Below are positions 29,612 to 41,835 of a stretch of 64,000 nt of DNA, one piece after another (the stretch's first letter is position 1; each line of letters starts with the position of its first letter). The notes under the pieces are model-generated. The model was not told where the DNA came from, did no database searches, and saw only the letters and a list, made by a program, of their open reading frames with translations. The stretch lies in the NCBI RefSeq assembly GCF_024359545.1, contig NZ_JAKQZG010000011.1:62001-126000 (forward strand). Reading direction: 5' to 3'. Both the position numbers and the translations under genes were made by a program. This stretch comes from Jiella marina (lineage in GTDB: Bacteria; Pseudomonadota; Alphaproteobacteria; Rhizobiales; Rhizobiaceae).

Positions 29612-30727
29612 TCACCCGATCGCGGCAAAGCGGTCGACGAAGCGCCGGTCGATGCGGTCCTTGAGACGGAAGGCATAGGAGGACCGCACCGCCAGACCGT
29701 TTCGCGCTCCGATCGCCTCTCCGTTCCACAGCGCGAGCAGCATCAGATATTCGCGCTGGGCGTCGTAGCGCCGAAGCACCCCTCCCAATGCGGCAAGGCG
29801 AAGGTTATCGGCCAGCACCGGACCTTCGCGCACGGCGAAGACACCCGCCTTCGGTCGCTCCTGACCGATCAACGCAACACAGTCGCCCCCGCCGAAGATC
29901 CGGTCGTCGTTTTCCGCCTGCAGCGTGGGATGAACCCGCATGAAGCCGCGCTCGTCGACCGAGAGACCCGAGGCGCCGAGAAACTGCGGCGCCTTGGCGC
30001 CTGTCGTCACCAGCACAGCGTCCGCCGGGATGGCTTGACGACCCTCCAGGATCACCTCGTCCGGTTCGATGCGCGTGGCTCGGAGTTTGTCGTAAAGCGT
30101 GATGTCGGCTTCGGCGAGAGAGCGGCGGGCGAGTTTGCGGCCGTGTTCCGGCAATCCGGCCAGGAACCTCCGACCGGCGACGAGCGCAATCGCGATGTCC
30201 CCGATAGCACCACATTCACGAAAGCGGCGACGCAGGGCGTGGGCAAGCTCGAAACCGGCCGGTCCCCCGCCGACCACGACGAGATGGCGCAATTTTCCCT
30301 CCCGCGCACCATCGAGAAGCGCCTCCCACTTCGACCGGAAGACCGAAATCGGCTTGACGATCAACCCATGGTCCTCGGCACCAGGGATGTTCGACACATC
30401 CGGGACGATGCCGACATCGAGCGAAAGCAGCGAATAGCCGATGGGGTCATGGCCGGCCAGTTGGATTGTCCGGTTCGCACGGTCGATTCCGGTGGCGGGC
30501 GCGTGGATGAAACGTGCGCCCGCTCCCTTGGCGAGGCGCGCCAGGTCGATCTCGCCGGAATCGATCGGATACTGCCCCGATACCCGCCCGGGCAGCATGC
30601 CGGAATAGGGCGCCATAGCTTCCTTCGCGACGAGCGTGAGGTGCACGTCGGCAAGCGGCCGGCGCGCAAAGGCCTCGAGCACGAAGAGGTGGGCGTGGCC
30701 GCCGCCGATCAGCACGATGTCCTTCAT
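29612..30727 (-). CDS. FAD-dependent pyridine nucleotide-disulfide oxidoreductase, SelD-fusion type
   Basis: A 371-residue two-dinucleotide-fold flavoprotein. FAD binding is seen in IVLIGGGHAHLFVLEAF, the NAD(P) fold in LRHLVVVGGGPAGFELAHAL, and the second FAD contact in IFGGGDCVALIG. MAPYSGMLPGRVSGQY is characteristic of the family found fused to, or beside, selenophosphate synthetase (SelD) in many bacteria. Here no selD adjoins it. It is convergent with the histidine kinase gene (16 bases apart) and divergent from metH. Confidence 0.8.
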   Translation of the reverse strand: MKDIVLIGGGHAHLFVLEAFARRPLADVHLTLVAKEAMAPYSGMLPGRVSGQYPIDSGEIDLARLAKGAGARFIHAPATGIDRANRTIQLAGHDPIGYSLLSLDVGIVPDVSNIPGAEDHGLIVKPISVFRSKWEALLDGAREGKLRHLVVVGGGPAGFELAHALRRRFRECGAIGDIAIALVAGRRFLAGLPEHGRKLARRSLAEADITLYDKLRATRIEPDEVILEGRQAIPADAVLVTTGAKAPQFLGASGLSVDERGFMRVHPTLQAENDDRIFGGGDCVALIGQERPKAGVFAVREGPVLADNLRLAALGGVLRRYDAQREYLMLLALWNGEAIGARNGLAVRSSYAFRLKDRIDRRFVDRFAAIG

Positions 30728-30910
30728 CGTATTGATCCTATGAGCAATTGTTTCGATTGATACAAGCAGGGGTTATTCCCTGTTTTGCGTCCTGAGTGCG
30801 CTCTCCCGAAGCCACCGCAGGGAACGAATACCCGGATCTCGAGAGCTGCCGCATCGCTCGACAGCCCTCTAAATCGGGCCCGCCGCGACGCCACAAGACC
30901 AGCCGATTTG

Positions 30911-30933
30911 TTGACATAAGCATATCTTTATGT
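30911..30933 (+). promoter_or_regulatory. Palindromic operator candidate overlapping the metH promoter
   Basis: The 20-bp near-palindrome ACATAAGCATATCTTTATGT (30914-30933) has perfect 6-bp outer arms ACATAA/TTATGT and lies 37 bases before the metH ATG. It overlaps a -35-like TTGACA at 30911-30916. The half-site ATAAAGATAT style is reminiscent of ArsR-family (SahR-like) regulators of methionine-cycle genes in Proteobacteria; that assignment is from memory. Confidence 0.5.
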
Positions 30934-30969
30934 GATTGAGGCCGGCAGCCAGAAGGATATGCGATCAAC

Positions 30970-34767
<3,798 letters not shown>

Positions 34768-34778
34768 CAGCAATCATT

Positions 34779-34815
34779 GCCGCCATGCCGGATTTCTCTG
34801 GCATGGCGGCGCTTT
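34779..34815 (+). terminator. metH rho-independent terminator
   Basis: A perfect 11-bp stem (GCCGCCATGCC at 34779-34789, GGCATGGCGGC at 34800-34810) with a 10-nt loop, followed by GCTTTTC. It lies 11 bases after the metH stop. Confidence 0.88.
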
Positions 34816-34940
34816 TCGACAAGAATTATCCCGCAAGCCCCATTTTTTGGAACATCGAATGCTGCGATCCCGCATTGCAGCAACTATGTTTCTCTTAAAC
34901 GCGAAGCCGTCGTCTGCCGCGTGCAGCCCTCGGCATGTGC

Positions 34941-34965
34941 GCCCCGCCAGTGTCGCGGGGCTTTT
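34941..34965 (+). terminator. Hairpin with T-tract upstream of fpr (terminator or attenuator)
   Basis: Stem GCCCCGC (34941-34947) and GCGGGGC (34955-34961) with a 7-nt loop, directly followed by TTTT. It lies 57 bases before the fpr start and downstream of the metH terminator, so it must end or attenuate a separate short transcript, or act within the fpr leader. Confidence 0.65.
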
Positions 34966-35021
34966 CATGGGAGCGGCCCGTTTCCGCCGGCCGCAACTGC
35001 AGGCATGGGAAAGGAAGTTCG

Positions 35022-35837
35022 ATGAGTTCTGTCGCCGAAGCAAAGCCGGAGACCGCGTTTCCGATCCCGGCCGGCGTCTTCGCCGAGACGGTCACCTCGG
35101 TCACGCATTACACCGACCGGCTCTTCGCCTTTCGAATGACCCGGCCCCAGAGCTTCCGCTTCCGCTCCGGCGAGTTCGTCATGATCGGCCTGCCCAATGC
35201 CGAAAAGCCGGTCTACCGCGCCTATTCGATTGCCAGCCCCTCCTGGGACGAGGAACTCGAATTCTTCTCGATCAAGGTGCCGGGCGGCCCGCTGACCGAG
35301 CATCTCCAGAAGATCCAGCCGGGCGACACCGTGCTCATGCGCAAGAAGCCGACGGGCACGCTCGTGCTCGACGCGCTGAAGCCCGGCAAGCGGCTGTTCC
35401 TGTTCTCCACCGGCACCGGCATCGCGCCCTTCGCCTCGGTGATCCGCGATCCCGAGACCTACGAGAAGTTCGATCAGGTCATCCTCACCCAGACCTGCCG
35501 GCTCGACGCGGAGCTGAAATACGGCCGCGAACTCGTCGAAAACACGAAGACCGACGAGTTGATGAGCGAATTCGTCGGCGACAAGCTGCTCTTCCATGCC
35601 AGCGCGACCCGCGAGGGCGAGCCCAAGGGCGAACGCGTCACCAAGCTGATCGAAAGCGGCAAGCTCTGTTCCGATCTCGGCATCGAGGCGCTGAACCCGG
35701 AAACCGACCGCGCGATGATCTGCGGGTCGATGGCCATGTTGCGTGAGATCGAGGGCCTGTTGCAGGATCGCGGCTTCGAGGAAGGGGCGAACAACAAGCC
35801 CGGCACTTACGTGGTGGAACGCGCTTTCGTGGATTGA
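35022..35837 (+). CDS. fpr: Ferredoxin-NADP+ reductase
   Basis: FAD enzyme of 271 residues moving electrons between NADPH and ferredoxin or flavodoxin. FAD binding is seen in RAYSIASPSWDEEL and FFSIKVPGGPLTEHL, NADP binding in FSTGTGIAPFASV and the CGSMAML motif, and the C-terminus is the bacterial-type VVERAFVD. The ATG at 35022 is preceded by AAGGAAG; the frame is open further upstream without homology. It could supply reductant for MetH reactivation, which is only an inference from position. Confidence 0.93.
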   Translation: MSSVAEAKPETAFPIPAGVFAETVTSVTHYTDRLFAFRMTRPQSFRFRSGEFVMIGLPNAEKPVYRAYSIASPSWDEELEFFSIKVPGGPLTEHLQKIQPGDTVLMRKKPTGTLVLDALKPGKRLFLFSTGTGIAPFASVIRDPETYEKFDQVILTQTCRLDAELKYGRELVENTKTDELMSEFVGDKLLFHASATREGEPKGERVTKLIESGKLCSDLGIEALNPETDRAMICGSMAMLREIEGLLQDRGFEEGANNKPGTYVVERAFVD

Positions 35838-35872
35838 TGCGGGGGCGCCCAGGACAATTGGTGCGCTCTGGA

Positions 35873-36007
35873 GCCCTCGTGGTTCGACAGGCTCACCATG
35901 AGGGTGTTGGGGATGGGACGATATTGACGGCCGCCCCCATTCAGCCGCGCGGCGATCTGAACCGACCTAGCTGTAGCCCTCACCCTGAGCCTGTCGAAGG
36001 GCGAGGG
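35873..36007. repeat. REP-like inverted pair (CCTTCGACAGGCTCA family)
   Basis: Two 31-bp arms in opposite orientation, 35873-35903 and 35977-36007, each built on the core TTCGACAGGCTCA. The same family recurs after cobO (47249 and 47569). It lies in the 700-bp fpr-minC interval, which otherwise holds only a broken antitoxin-like gene. Such palindromes are common intergenic repeats in alphaproteobacteria. Confidence 0.8.
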
Positions 36008-36187
36008 CGCTCCGGCGCGGGCAACAAGAGCAAAGACAGTTCCGTTCGCTCCCCTTGCGAAGCGAAGTGATCGCTTGGGGCCATAGCCCCATCTCACAAT
36101 ATTGCTCCTGGAAATCTCTTCAGCTCACAAATCAACAACTTGTACCGGTCGCCTATCGCGCTCGATGCCCATCCCCCGGGAATGTTC

Positions 36188-36366
36188 TCAAACAGTCGAC
36201 GAGATCTCCTGATCTGACCGGATAGAGCCGTCTGGCGTCTTCGACGGAAACCGGACGGCGGCCGACTTTCGATCCTGAATGATAATCCACGGCTCGCCGT
36301 TTGCTGCGGCCTCGATCAACGCCGACAATTCGGATTTCGCCCGATCACATCTATCGTCCTGATCAT
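36188..36366 (-). pseudogene. Phd/YefM-type antitoxin remnant, frameshifted
   Basis: The minus strand encodes MIRTIDVIGR in one frame. After a one-base shift near 36325 it continues AKSELSALIEAAANGEPWII and then IQDRKSAAVRFPSK. Together these match the Phd/YefM layout (AK..LS.LIE.A..GE...I...K..A). No toxin gene follows downstream. Either the module has decayed or the shift is a sequencing error, and no partner supports the latter. Confidence 0.55.
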
Positions 36367-36535
36367 CGGCACCGTCCTTCGCCCCCACGCGCCCCACAGC
36401 GACGCGTATATCCGTTGACTGGCAACGGCTTCCCGCCCACCGGAGAGCCCTCTCCAGTCAGCCCGGCGCAGGCTCCAGCCGTTAACCATTGTTAACCGGC
36501 TGATCAGAGCCCCTCGAACACCAATTCGCTGGACG

Positions 36536-37300
36536 ATGACGAAGACCCTAACAGACACCCGCCCCATCCGCCTGAAAGGACGATCCTTCCTTGCGATCGT
36601 GCTGTCGCCGGAACTGCCTTTCAACAACTGGCTCGAACGCCTCGACGATCTCGCCGCGCGTTCGACCGGCTTCTTTCTCGGCCGGCCGATCGTGCTCGAC
36701 GTCGACGGGCTCGACCTCACCCAGGACGATCTGAAGGATCTGCTCGGCGAACTCGGCGAGCGCGGCGTTCGTGTCATGGGCATCGAGGGCGCACGTCCCT
36801 CGATCCTCGGCACCAACATGCCGCCGGCGATGAAGGGCGGCCGCCCGGCCGGCGACATCGAGCCCGAAGCGGCCGCACCGGCTGAGCAGAAGGCCGCGCC
36901 GTCGGAAGCGTCGGATGAGCCCAAGGCAGCGCCGAAAGCAGCCGAGCGCACCGAGGTGACGAACCGTGTCGTTTCCTCGATCGTCATCGAAGAACCGGTT
37001 CGCTCCGGCCAGTCGATCATCTTCCCGGAAGGCGACGTAACCATCCTCGGCTCCGTCGCTTCGGGGGCCGAGATCGTGGCGGGCGGCTCGATCCACGTCT
37101 ACGGCACGCTGCGCGGCCGGGCGATGGCGGGCTCGGTCGGCAATGCGTCGGCCCGGATCTTCTGCCGCAAGCTCGAGGCCGAGCTTCTGGCGATCGACGG
37201 GCTCTACAAGATGCCCGACGACATGGACCCCAAATATCGCGGTCAGGCCGTCACGGTCTGGCTCGAAGGCGACACCATCAAAGCGGAGAAACTGGCCTGA
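36536..37300 (+). CDS. minC: Septum site-determining protein MinC
   Basis: FtsZ-antagonist of 254 residues. The N-terminal domain (about 1-100) is followed by an Ala/Glu/Lys-rich linker (about 105-140). The C-terminal beta-helix domain has SGQSIIFPEGDVTILGSVAS, AGGSIHVYGTLRGRAMAG and ARIFCRKLEAELLAIDG, which bind MinD. It is the first gene of minCDE, 34 bases before minD. Confidence 0.95.
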   Translation: MTKTLTDTRPIRLKGRSFLAIVLSPELPFNNWLERLDDLAARSTGFFLGRPIVLDVDGLDLTQDDLKDLLGELGERGVRVMGIEGARPSILGTNMPPAMKGGRPAGDIEPEAAAPAEQKAAPSEASDEPKAAPKAAERTEVTNRVVSSIVIEEPVRSGQSIIFPEGDVTILGSVASGAEIVAGGSIHVYGTLRGRAMAGSVGNASARIFCRKLEAELLAIDGLYKMPDDMDPKYRGQAVTVWLEGDTIKAEKLA

Positions 37301-37334
37301 GGCCGCTTGGCCGGCCAGCAGGCAGGAGACGAAA

Positions 37335-38150
37335 ATGGCGAAAGTAATCGTTGTGACCTCCGGCAAGGGAGGCGTCGGCAAGACCACTTCCACGGCCGCG
37401 CTCGGCGCAGCGCTCGCCCAGCGGGGCGAAAAGACGGTGGTCGTCGATTTCGACGTCGGCCTGCGGAATCTCGACCTCGTCATGGGCGCCGAACGCCGCG
37501 TGGTCTATGACCTGATCAATGTCGTCCAGGGCGACGCCAAGCTCTCCCAGGCGCTGATCCGCGACAAGCGTCTGGAGACGCTGCATCTCCTGCCCGCCTC
37601 GCAGACCCGCGACAAGGACAATCTGACGGCCGAGGGCGTCGAGAAGGTCATCGACGAGCTGCGCAAGAGCTTCGACTGGATCATCTGCGACTCGCCGGCC
37701 GGCATCGAGCGCGGCGCCACGCTCGCCATGCGCCATGCCGACATCGCCGTCGTCGTCACCAACCCGGAAGTCTCCTCGGTGCGCGATTCCGACCGCATCA
37801 TCGGCCTGCTCGACGCCAAGACCAAGAAGGCCGAGGACGGCGAGCGGATCGAGAAGCACCTGCTGCTGACCCGCTACGACCCCAACCGGGCCGAGCGCGG
37901 CGATATGCTGAAGGTCGACGATGTTCTCGAAATCCTGTCGATCCCGCTTCTCGGCATCATCCCCGAATCGATGGACGTGCTGCGCGCCTCGAACCTCGGT
38001 GCGCCGGTGACGCTGAACGACACCAATTGTGCTCCCGCACTTGCCTATCGCGATGCGGCCCGCCGGCTCGCCGGCGAGCAGGTGGCGATGACCATTCCGG
38101 GCGAACGCCGCGGTTTCATCAACAAGCTTTTCGGTCGGAGGGCCGCATGA
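37335..38150 (+). CDS. minD: Septum site-determining ATPase MinD
   Basis: Membrane-cycling ATPase of 271 residues that carries MinC to the membrane. The deviant Walker [11 protein letters not shown] and the switch [10 protein letters not shown] are seen, as are [10 protein letters not shown] and the C-terminal amphipathic membrane-targeting helix [15 protein letters not shown]. The start at 37335 follows GGCAGGAG at good distance. The stop overlaps the minE start as ATGA. Confidence 0.96.
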   Translation: MAKVIVVTSGKGGVGKTTSTAALGAALAQRGEKTVVVDFDVGLRNLDLVMGAERRVVYDLINVVQGDAKLSQALIRDKRLETLHLLPASQTRDKDNLTAEGVEKVIDELRKSFDWIICDSPAGIERGATLAMRHADIAVVVTNPEVSSVRDSDRIIGLLDAKTKKAEDGERIEKHLLLTRYDPNRAERGDMLKVDDVLEILSIPLLGIIPESMDVLRASNLGAPVTLNDTNCAPALAYRDAARRLAGEQVAMTIPGERRGFINKLFGRRAA

Positions 38151-38410
38151 GCCTATTCAGCTTCCTGAACAGGCGAAACACGGCACCGATGGCGCGCGAG
38201 CGTCTGCAGGTGCTGCTCGCCCACGAACGCGCGACGGTGGGTCATTCCGATCTCGTCGGCCTGCTTCGCGAAGAGATCCTCGCTGTCATTGCCAAGCATG
38301 TGCAGATCGATGGCGAGAAGGTCAACGTCACGATGGAACGGGGCGAGAACGTCTCGACCCTCGAGGTCGATATCGAGATTCCCGTGACCGCAAGCGTCCG
38401 CGCGGCCTGA
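38147..38410 (+). CDS. minE: Cell division topological specificity factor MinE
   Basis: An 87-residue protein that stimulates MinD ATPase and drives oscillation. The N-terminal membrane/MinD contact helix reads [20 protein letters not shown] and is followed by VLLAHERA. The C-terminal dimer domain has [13 protein letters not shown] and [13 protein letters not shown]. It overlaps minD by 4 bases. Confidence 0.96.
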   Translation: MSLFSFLNRRNTAPMARERLQVLLAHERATVGHSDLVGLLREEILAVIAKHVQIDGEKVNVTMERGENVSTLEVDIEIPVTASVRAA

Positions 38411-38482
38411 CCCAAGGCCCACGGTAATGGCCGCCTGCGGACGCCACGGCGTCCGGGCGGTATCCTTCAAAAGGAGATGATG

Positions 38483-38632
38483 ATGAGCCGAGCCCAATTG
38501 ATCTCCCGGCTTCAGGAACTGCAGAAGATGCCGAAATTCCAGAAGCGCGACATCCGCTCCATCGCCGGCTTCCTGCCGACCGATGCACTCGCCAAGCATG
38601 TCGAGGCCTGCGAAGAGGCCGCCGCGCGTTAA
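38483..38632 (+). CDS. Small basic ORF downstream of minE (49 aa)
   Basis: A 49-residue ORF that begins SRAQLISRLQELQKMPKF after the start Met; the C-terminal half is LPTDALAKHVEACEEAAAR. Three consecutive in-frame ATG codons occur (38477, 38480, 38483). A perfect AAGGAG at 38471-38476 is spaced six bases from the third, which is therefore chosen. It lies 72 bases past minE on the same strand and is closed by a terminator, so it may be the last gene of the min operon. Predicted helical; no family recognised. Confidence 0.6.
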   Translation: MSRAQLISRLQELQKMPKFQKRDIRSIAGFLPTDALAKHVEACEEAAAR

Positions 38633-38697
38633 GCCGGAATGAAACGAGGAGCCCCGGCAGCGGACCGTGCGGCGGCAGCGCGGCCGGGACTTCAGAC

Positions 38698-38737
38698 AAG
38701 GGCGTTCACCGTGGATCCGGTGGGCGCCCTTTCCTTT
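38698..38737 (+). terminator. Terminator of the min operon
   Basis: A 14-bp stem with two G-T pairs (38698-38711 and 38718-38731), a 6-nt loop and TCCTTTT at its end. It lies 66 bases past the small ORF and before the cobalamin riboswitch. Confidence 0.82.
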
Positions 38738-38898
38738 TGCGTTGAAAAGTTCGAACGGGGCGAGCGATCGCCGAAGCAGCCGCCGCCACCTTATCCCGCA
38801 CGATTGCCCTGAGCGCGCCCCGAAACCGCTTGCACTCCGGGCATCACCTGCTAGTTTCGCCGCCAACCGGAGCGATGGAATGTCGCACCGGCCGAAGG

Positions 38899-39127
38899 AC
38901 GGTTCCCGAGCTGCGAAGCGGCGAGGGCGAAGAGGGAATGCGAAGGGCCGACCCAAGCCGGGGACCTTTATCGCAGCCGACCCCGCGACTGTAGAGCGGC
39001 GAGGTCTTGCCACCGAATTCGAACCCACGGCCAGCTGGCCGAGGCTCGAGACGGAAAGCCACTGGAGCATCGCTTCGGGAAGGCGAGGCAAGGACCGACG
39101 ACCCGCGAGCCAGGAGACCTGCCGACC
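38899..39127 (+). promoter_or_regulatory. Cobalamin (AdoCbl) riboswitch
   Basis: All conserved segments of the class occur in order: GGTTCCCGAG, the GGGAATGCG element (38954-38962), CCCCGCGACTGTAGAGCGG, AGCCACTGG, GGGAAGGCG and the B12 box GCGAGCCAGGAGACCTGCC, which ends at 39123. It lies 44 bases before cbtB. In this class, cobalamin binding turns off expression of downstream cobalt-uptake and cobalamin genes. Exact 5' boundary is approximate. Confidence 0.93.
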
Positions 39128-39170
39128 TTCTGATCAAACCAGCCGTAAGGCTGTCGTCACGGAGGTTGAT

Positions 39171-39347
39171 ATGACGACTGAAACCCGTTCCATTGCCGGT
39201 CTTCATTCCGGCACGCGCCTTGCCACCGGCGTGTTCGCTCTCGTTCTCGGCGCCTTCTTCGTCTGGGGTGCGGGCTTTGCCCACTCCGACGCCCTGCATG
39301 CCACGACCCACGACGTGCGCCATGCCAACGGTTTTCCCTGCCACTGA
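39171..39347 (+). CDS. cbtB: Cobalt transporter subunit CbtB
   Basis: A 58-residue single-span membrane protein. The hydrophobic segment ATGVFALVLGAFFVWGAGFA is followed by HSDALHATTHDVRHANGFPCH, the His-rich C-terminal metal motif of CbtB. The ATG at 39171 follows GGAGG. It is the first gene behind the cobalamin riboswitch and precedes cbtA. Confidence 0.92.
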   Translation: MTTETRSIAGLHSGTRLATGVFALVLGAFFVWGAGFAHSDALHATTHDVRHANGFPCH

Positions 39348-39424
39348 GATCGGCACGGCCGCATCAGCGGCCTTCGTTCGATTCGAAACGGCCGGCTGCC
39401 GACAGCCGGGCAAGGGGGTAAACC

Positions 39425-40171
39425 ATGCTCGTTCGTTTTCTGCTCGCCACGCTTGTGGCCGGGCTCTTCGTCGGCGTCGTCATGACGCCCATCCAGTATA
39501 TGCGGGTCGTGCCACTGATCCTGCACGCCGAAGCCTATGAGAATGGCGGACCCGGCATCGAGCCGGCGCATCATCATGACGCGGGGCTCGTCTCCTCGGC
39601 CTCGGCGCATGGGGTCGACGGAAAGGTGATCCTGGCCCACGTGCCGGCCGGCGGAGCAGAAGCCAACCCTGCCCTCTTCGAGAGCCGCCTTCTCGGCACG
39701 CTGGCCGCCAACATCGTCACCGGCGCGGGCTTTGCGCTGATGCTGGCAGCGGTCGCGATGCTGACCGGGCGGCGGATCACGGCTCAAAACGGAGCGCTCT
39801 GGGGCCTTGCCGGCTTTGGCGCGGTGGCGCTTGCGCCGGCCCTCGGCCTGCCGCCGGAACTGCCGGCCATGCCGGCTGCCGATCTCACGCTGCGCCAGAC
39901 CTGGTGGATCATGACCGTCGGACTGACGGCGATCGGGCTCTATTGCCTGATCCTCCGGCGCGAAACGGCGCTGCGGGTTGCGGGTGTTGCGCTCCTCGTT
40001 GTCCCGCATCTCTTCGCCGCGCCCCATCCGGCCGACCTGTCCAGTCCGATTCCGCCGACGCTCGCGGCCGAATTCGCCGTGGCCTCGCTTGCCACGGGCG
40101 CATTGTTCTGGGTTCTGATCGGGCTTTCCGTCGGTTTCGCCCAGGACCGGATGTTGCGGGCAGAGGGATGA
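39425..40171 (+). CDS. cbtA: Cobalt transporter subunit CbtA
   Basis: A 248-residue membrane protein with about five or six hydrophobic segments. The family features are [20 protein letters not shown] at the N-terminus, an external His cluster EPAHHHDAG near 45-52 and [13 protein letters not shown]. CbtAB is predicted to import cobalt. The stop overlaps the cobP start (ATGA). Confidence 0.92.
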   Translation: MLVRFLLATLVAGLFVGVVMTPIQYMRVVPLILHAEAYENGGPGIEPAHHHDAGLVSSASAHGVDGKVILAHVPAGGAEANPALFESRLLGTLAANIVTGAGFALMLAAVAMLTGRRITAQNGALWGLAGFGAVALAPALGLPPELPAMPAADLTLRQTWWIMTVGLTAIGLYCLILRRETALRVAGVALLVVPHLFAAPHPADLSSPIPPTLAAEFAVASLATGALFWVLIGLSVGFAQDRMLRAEG

Positions 40172-40698
40172 GCACGGGCGCGCCGACGGACGTCACCCTG
40201 ATCCTGGGCGGCGCCCGCTCGGGCAAGAGCGCGTTCGCCGAACGGCTCGTCGAAGACAGCGGCTTGTCGCCGGTCTACCTCGCGACCGGCCGCGCCTACG
40301 ACGCGGAAATGGAAGCGCGGATCACGGATCACCGCGGCCGGCGCGGAGACGCCTGGTGGACGGTGGAAGAACCGCTGGCCCTCCCCGAAGCGCTTGGGCG
40401 AGAGGCGCGAGCGGACCGGATTATCCTCGTCGATTGTCTCACCCTCTGGGTGACCAATCTGATGCTTGAGGATCGCGACATCGCGGTCGAATCCGCTCGG
40501 CTTGCCGAAACGCTGGATGGTGATCTAGCCGGGCCGGTCGTGCTGGTCTCGAATGAAGTCGGCCTCGGCATCGTGCCGGACAACCGAATGGCCCGCGAGT
40601 TTCGCGATCACGCCGGTCGACTGCACCAGACGATCGCGGCACTGGCCTCGACCGTGTGGTTCGTCGCCGCCGGCCTGCCCCTCAAGATGAAAGGCTGA
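40168..40698 (+). CDS. cobP: Adenosylcobinamide kinase / adenosylcobinamide-phosphate guanylyltransferase
   Basis: Bifunctional CobP/CobU enzyme of 176 residues that phosphorylates adenosylcobinamide and adds GMP during nucleotide-loop assembly. The P-loop is [36 protein letters not shown] and [14 protein letters not shown] are typical. [20 protein letters not shown] is the conserved C-terminal motif. Translationally coupled to cbtA and 35 bases before cobW. Confidence 0.95.
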   Translation: MSTGAPTDVTLILGGARSGKSAFAERLVEDSGLSPVYLATGRAYDAEMEARITDHRGRRGDAWWTVEEPLALPEALGREARADRIILVDCLTLWVTNLMLEDRDIAVESARLAETLDGDLAGPVVLVSNEVGLGIVPDNRMAREFRDHAGRLHQTIAALASTVWFVAAGLPLKMKG

Positions 40699-40733
40699 GC
40701 CTCGCCGCTCGCCAACCACAAACGGAGGCATTC

Positions 40734-41828
40734 ATGCCCAACCAGAAAATCCCCGCCACCGTCATCACCGGCTTTCTCGGTGCCGGCAAGACGACCCTGA
40801 TCCGCAATCTCCTTGAAAATGCGGGCGGGCGGAAGATCGCGCTGATCATCAACGAATTTGGCGATCTCGGCGTCGACGGCGACATTCTGAAAGGCTGCGG
40901 AATCGAGACCTGCAGCGAGGACGACGTGGTCGAACTGACCAATGGCTGCATCTGCTGTACCGTCGCCGACGATTTCATCCCGACCATGACCAAGCTCCTG
41001 GAACGCGATGCGCTGCCGGACCACATCGTCATCGAAACCTCGGGTCTTGCCCTGCCCCAGCCTCTGGTCGCCGCCTTCAACTGGCCGGAGGTGAAGACCC
41101 GGATGACCGTCGACGGCGTCGTGACGGTGATCGATGCAGCGGCCGTTGCCGCCGGCCGCTTCGCCGACGACGAGGAAAAGGTCGCCGCCCAGCGCCTTGC
41201 CGACGAAAGCCTTGATCACGAGAACCCGCTGGAAGAACTCTTCGAGGACCAGATCCGCGCCGCCGATCTCATCGTCCTCAACAAGGCCGATCTGATCGAT
41301 CGCGACACGCTGGAGAGGGTGCGCCAGGAAACGAGCAAGGCGAGCGCCCGCCCGGTGAAGACCATCGCCGCCGAGAACGGCAAGCTCCCGGCAGACGTGC
41401 TTCTCGGGATTGCCGCCGGCACGGAAGACCTGATCGCGTCACGAAAGTCGCATCACGAGATGGAGCACGAGGACGGCGACCACGACCATGATCACGACGA
41501 GTTCGAAAGCTTCGTCGCGACGGCCGGCCCTGTCCAGCAAACCGAGAGCTTCCTGGCCGGCCTGCGCGAGTTGATCGCCAGCCACGACGTCCTTCGCCTC
41601 AAGGGCTTTGCCGCCGTTCCCGGCAAGCCGATGCGCCTCGTTGTCCAGGCCGTCGGCCAGCGGATCGAGACCTATTACGACCGCCCCTGGCGCCCTGAGG
41701 AGACCAGGGAGACGCGGCTGGTGGTGATCGGCCTTCATGACGGGCTCGACGCTGAGACGCGGGATGCGATCGCAGATCAGATCGCGGCCCTGGCATCCGG
41801 CGAGGCGGCAGCGACGGCGGCCGAATAG
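40734..41828 (+). CDS. cobW: Cobalamin biosynthesis GTPase CobW
   Basis: G3E-family GTPase and metallochaperone, thought to deliver Co2+ to the CobNST chelatase. The 364-residue protein has GFLGAGKTTLIRNLL (P-loop), the metal-binding CICC in NGCICCTVADDF, ETSGLALPQP, VLNKADLID, and a His/Asp-rich segment (HHEMEHEDGDHDHDHDEFE). The ATG at 40734 is preceded by CGGAGG. cobN starts 7 bases after its stop. Confidence 0.95.
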   Translation: MPNQKIPATVITGFLGAGKTTLIRNLLENAGGRKIALIINEFGDLGVDGDILKGCGIETCSEDDVVELTNGCICCTVADDFIPTMTKLLERDALPDHIVIETSGLALPQPLVAAFNWPEVKTRMTVDGVVTVIDAAAVAAGRFADDEEKVAAQRLADESLDHENPLEELFEDQIRAADLIVLNKADLIDRDTLERVRQETSKASARPVKTIAAENGKLPADVLLGIAAGTEDLIASRKSHHEMEHEDGDHDHDHDEFESFVATAGPVQQTESFLAGLRELIASHDVLRLKGFAAVPGKPMRLVVQAVGQRIETYYDRPWRPEETRETRLVVIGLHDGLDAETRDAIADQIAALASGEAAATAAE

Positions 41829-41835
41829 GCCCCCC

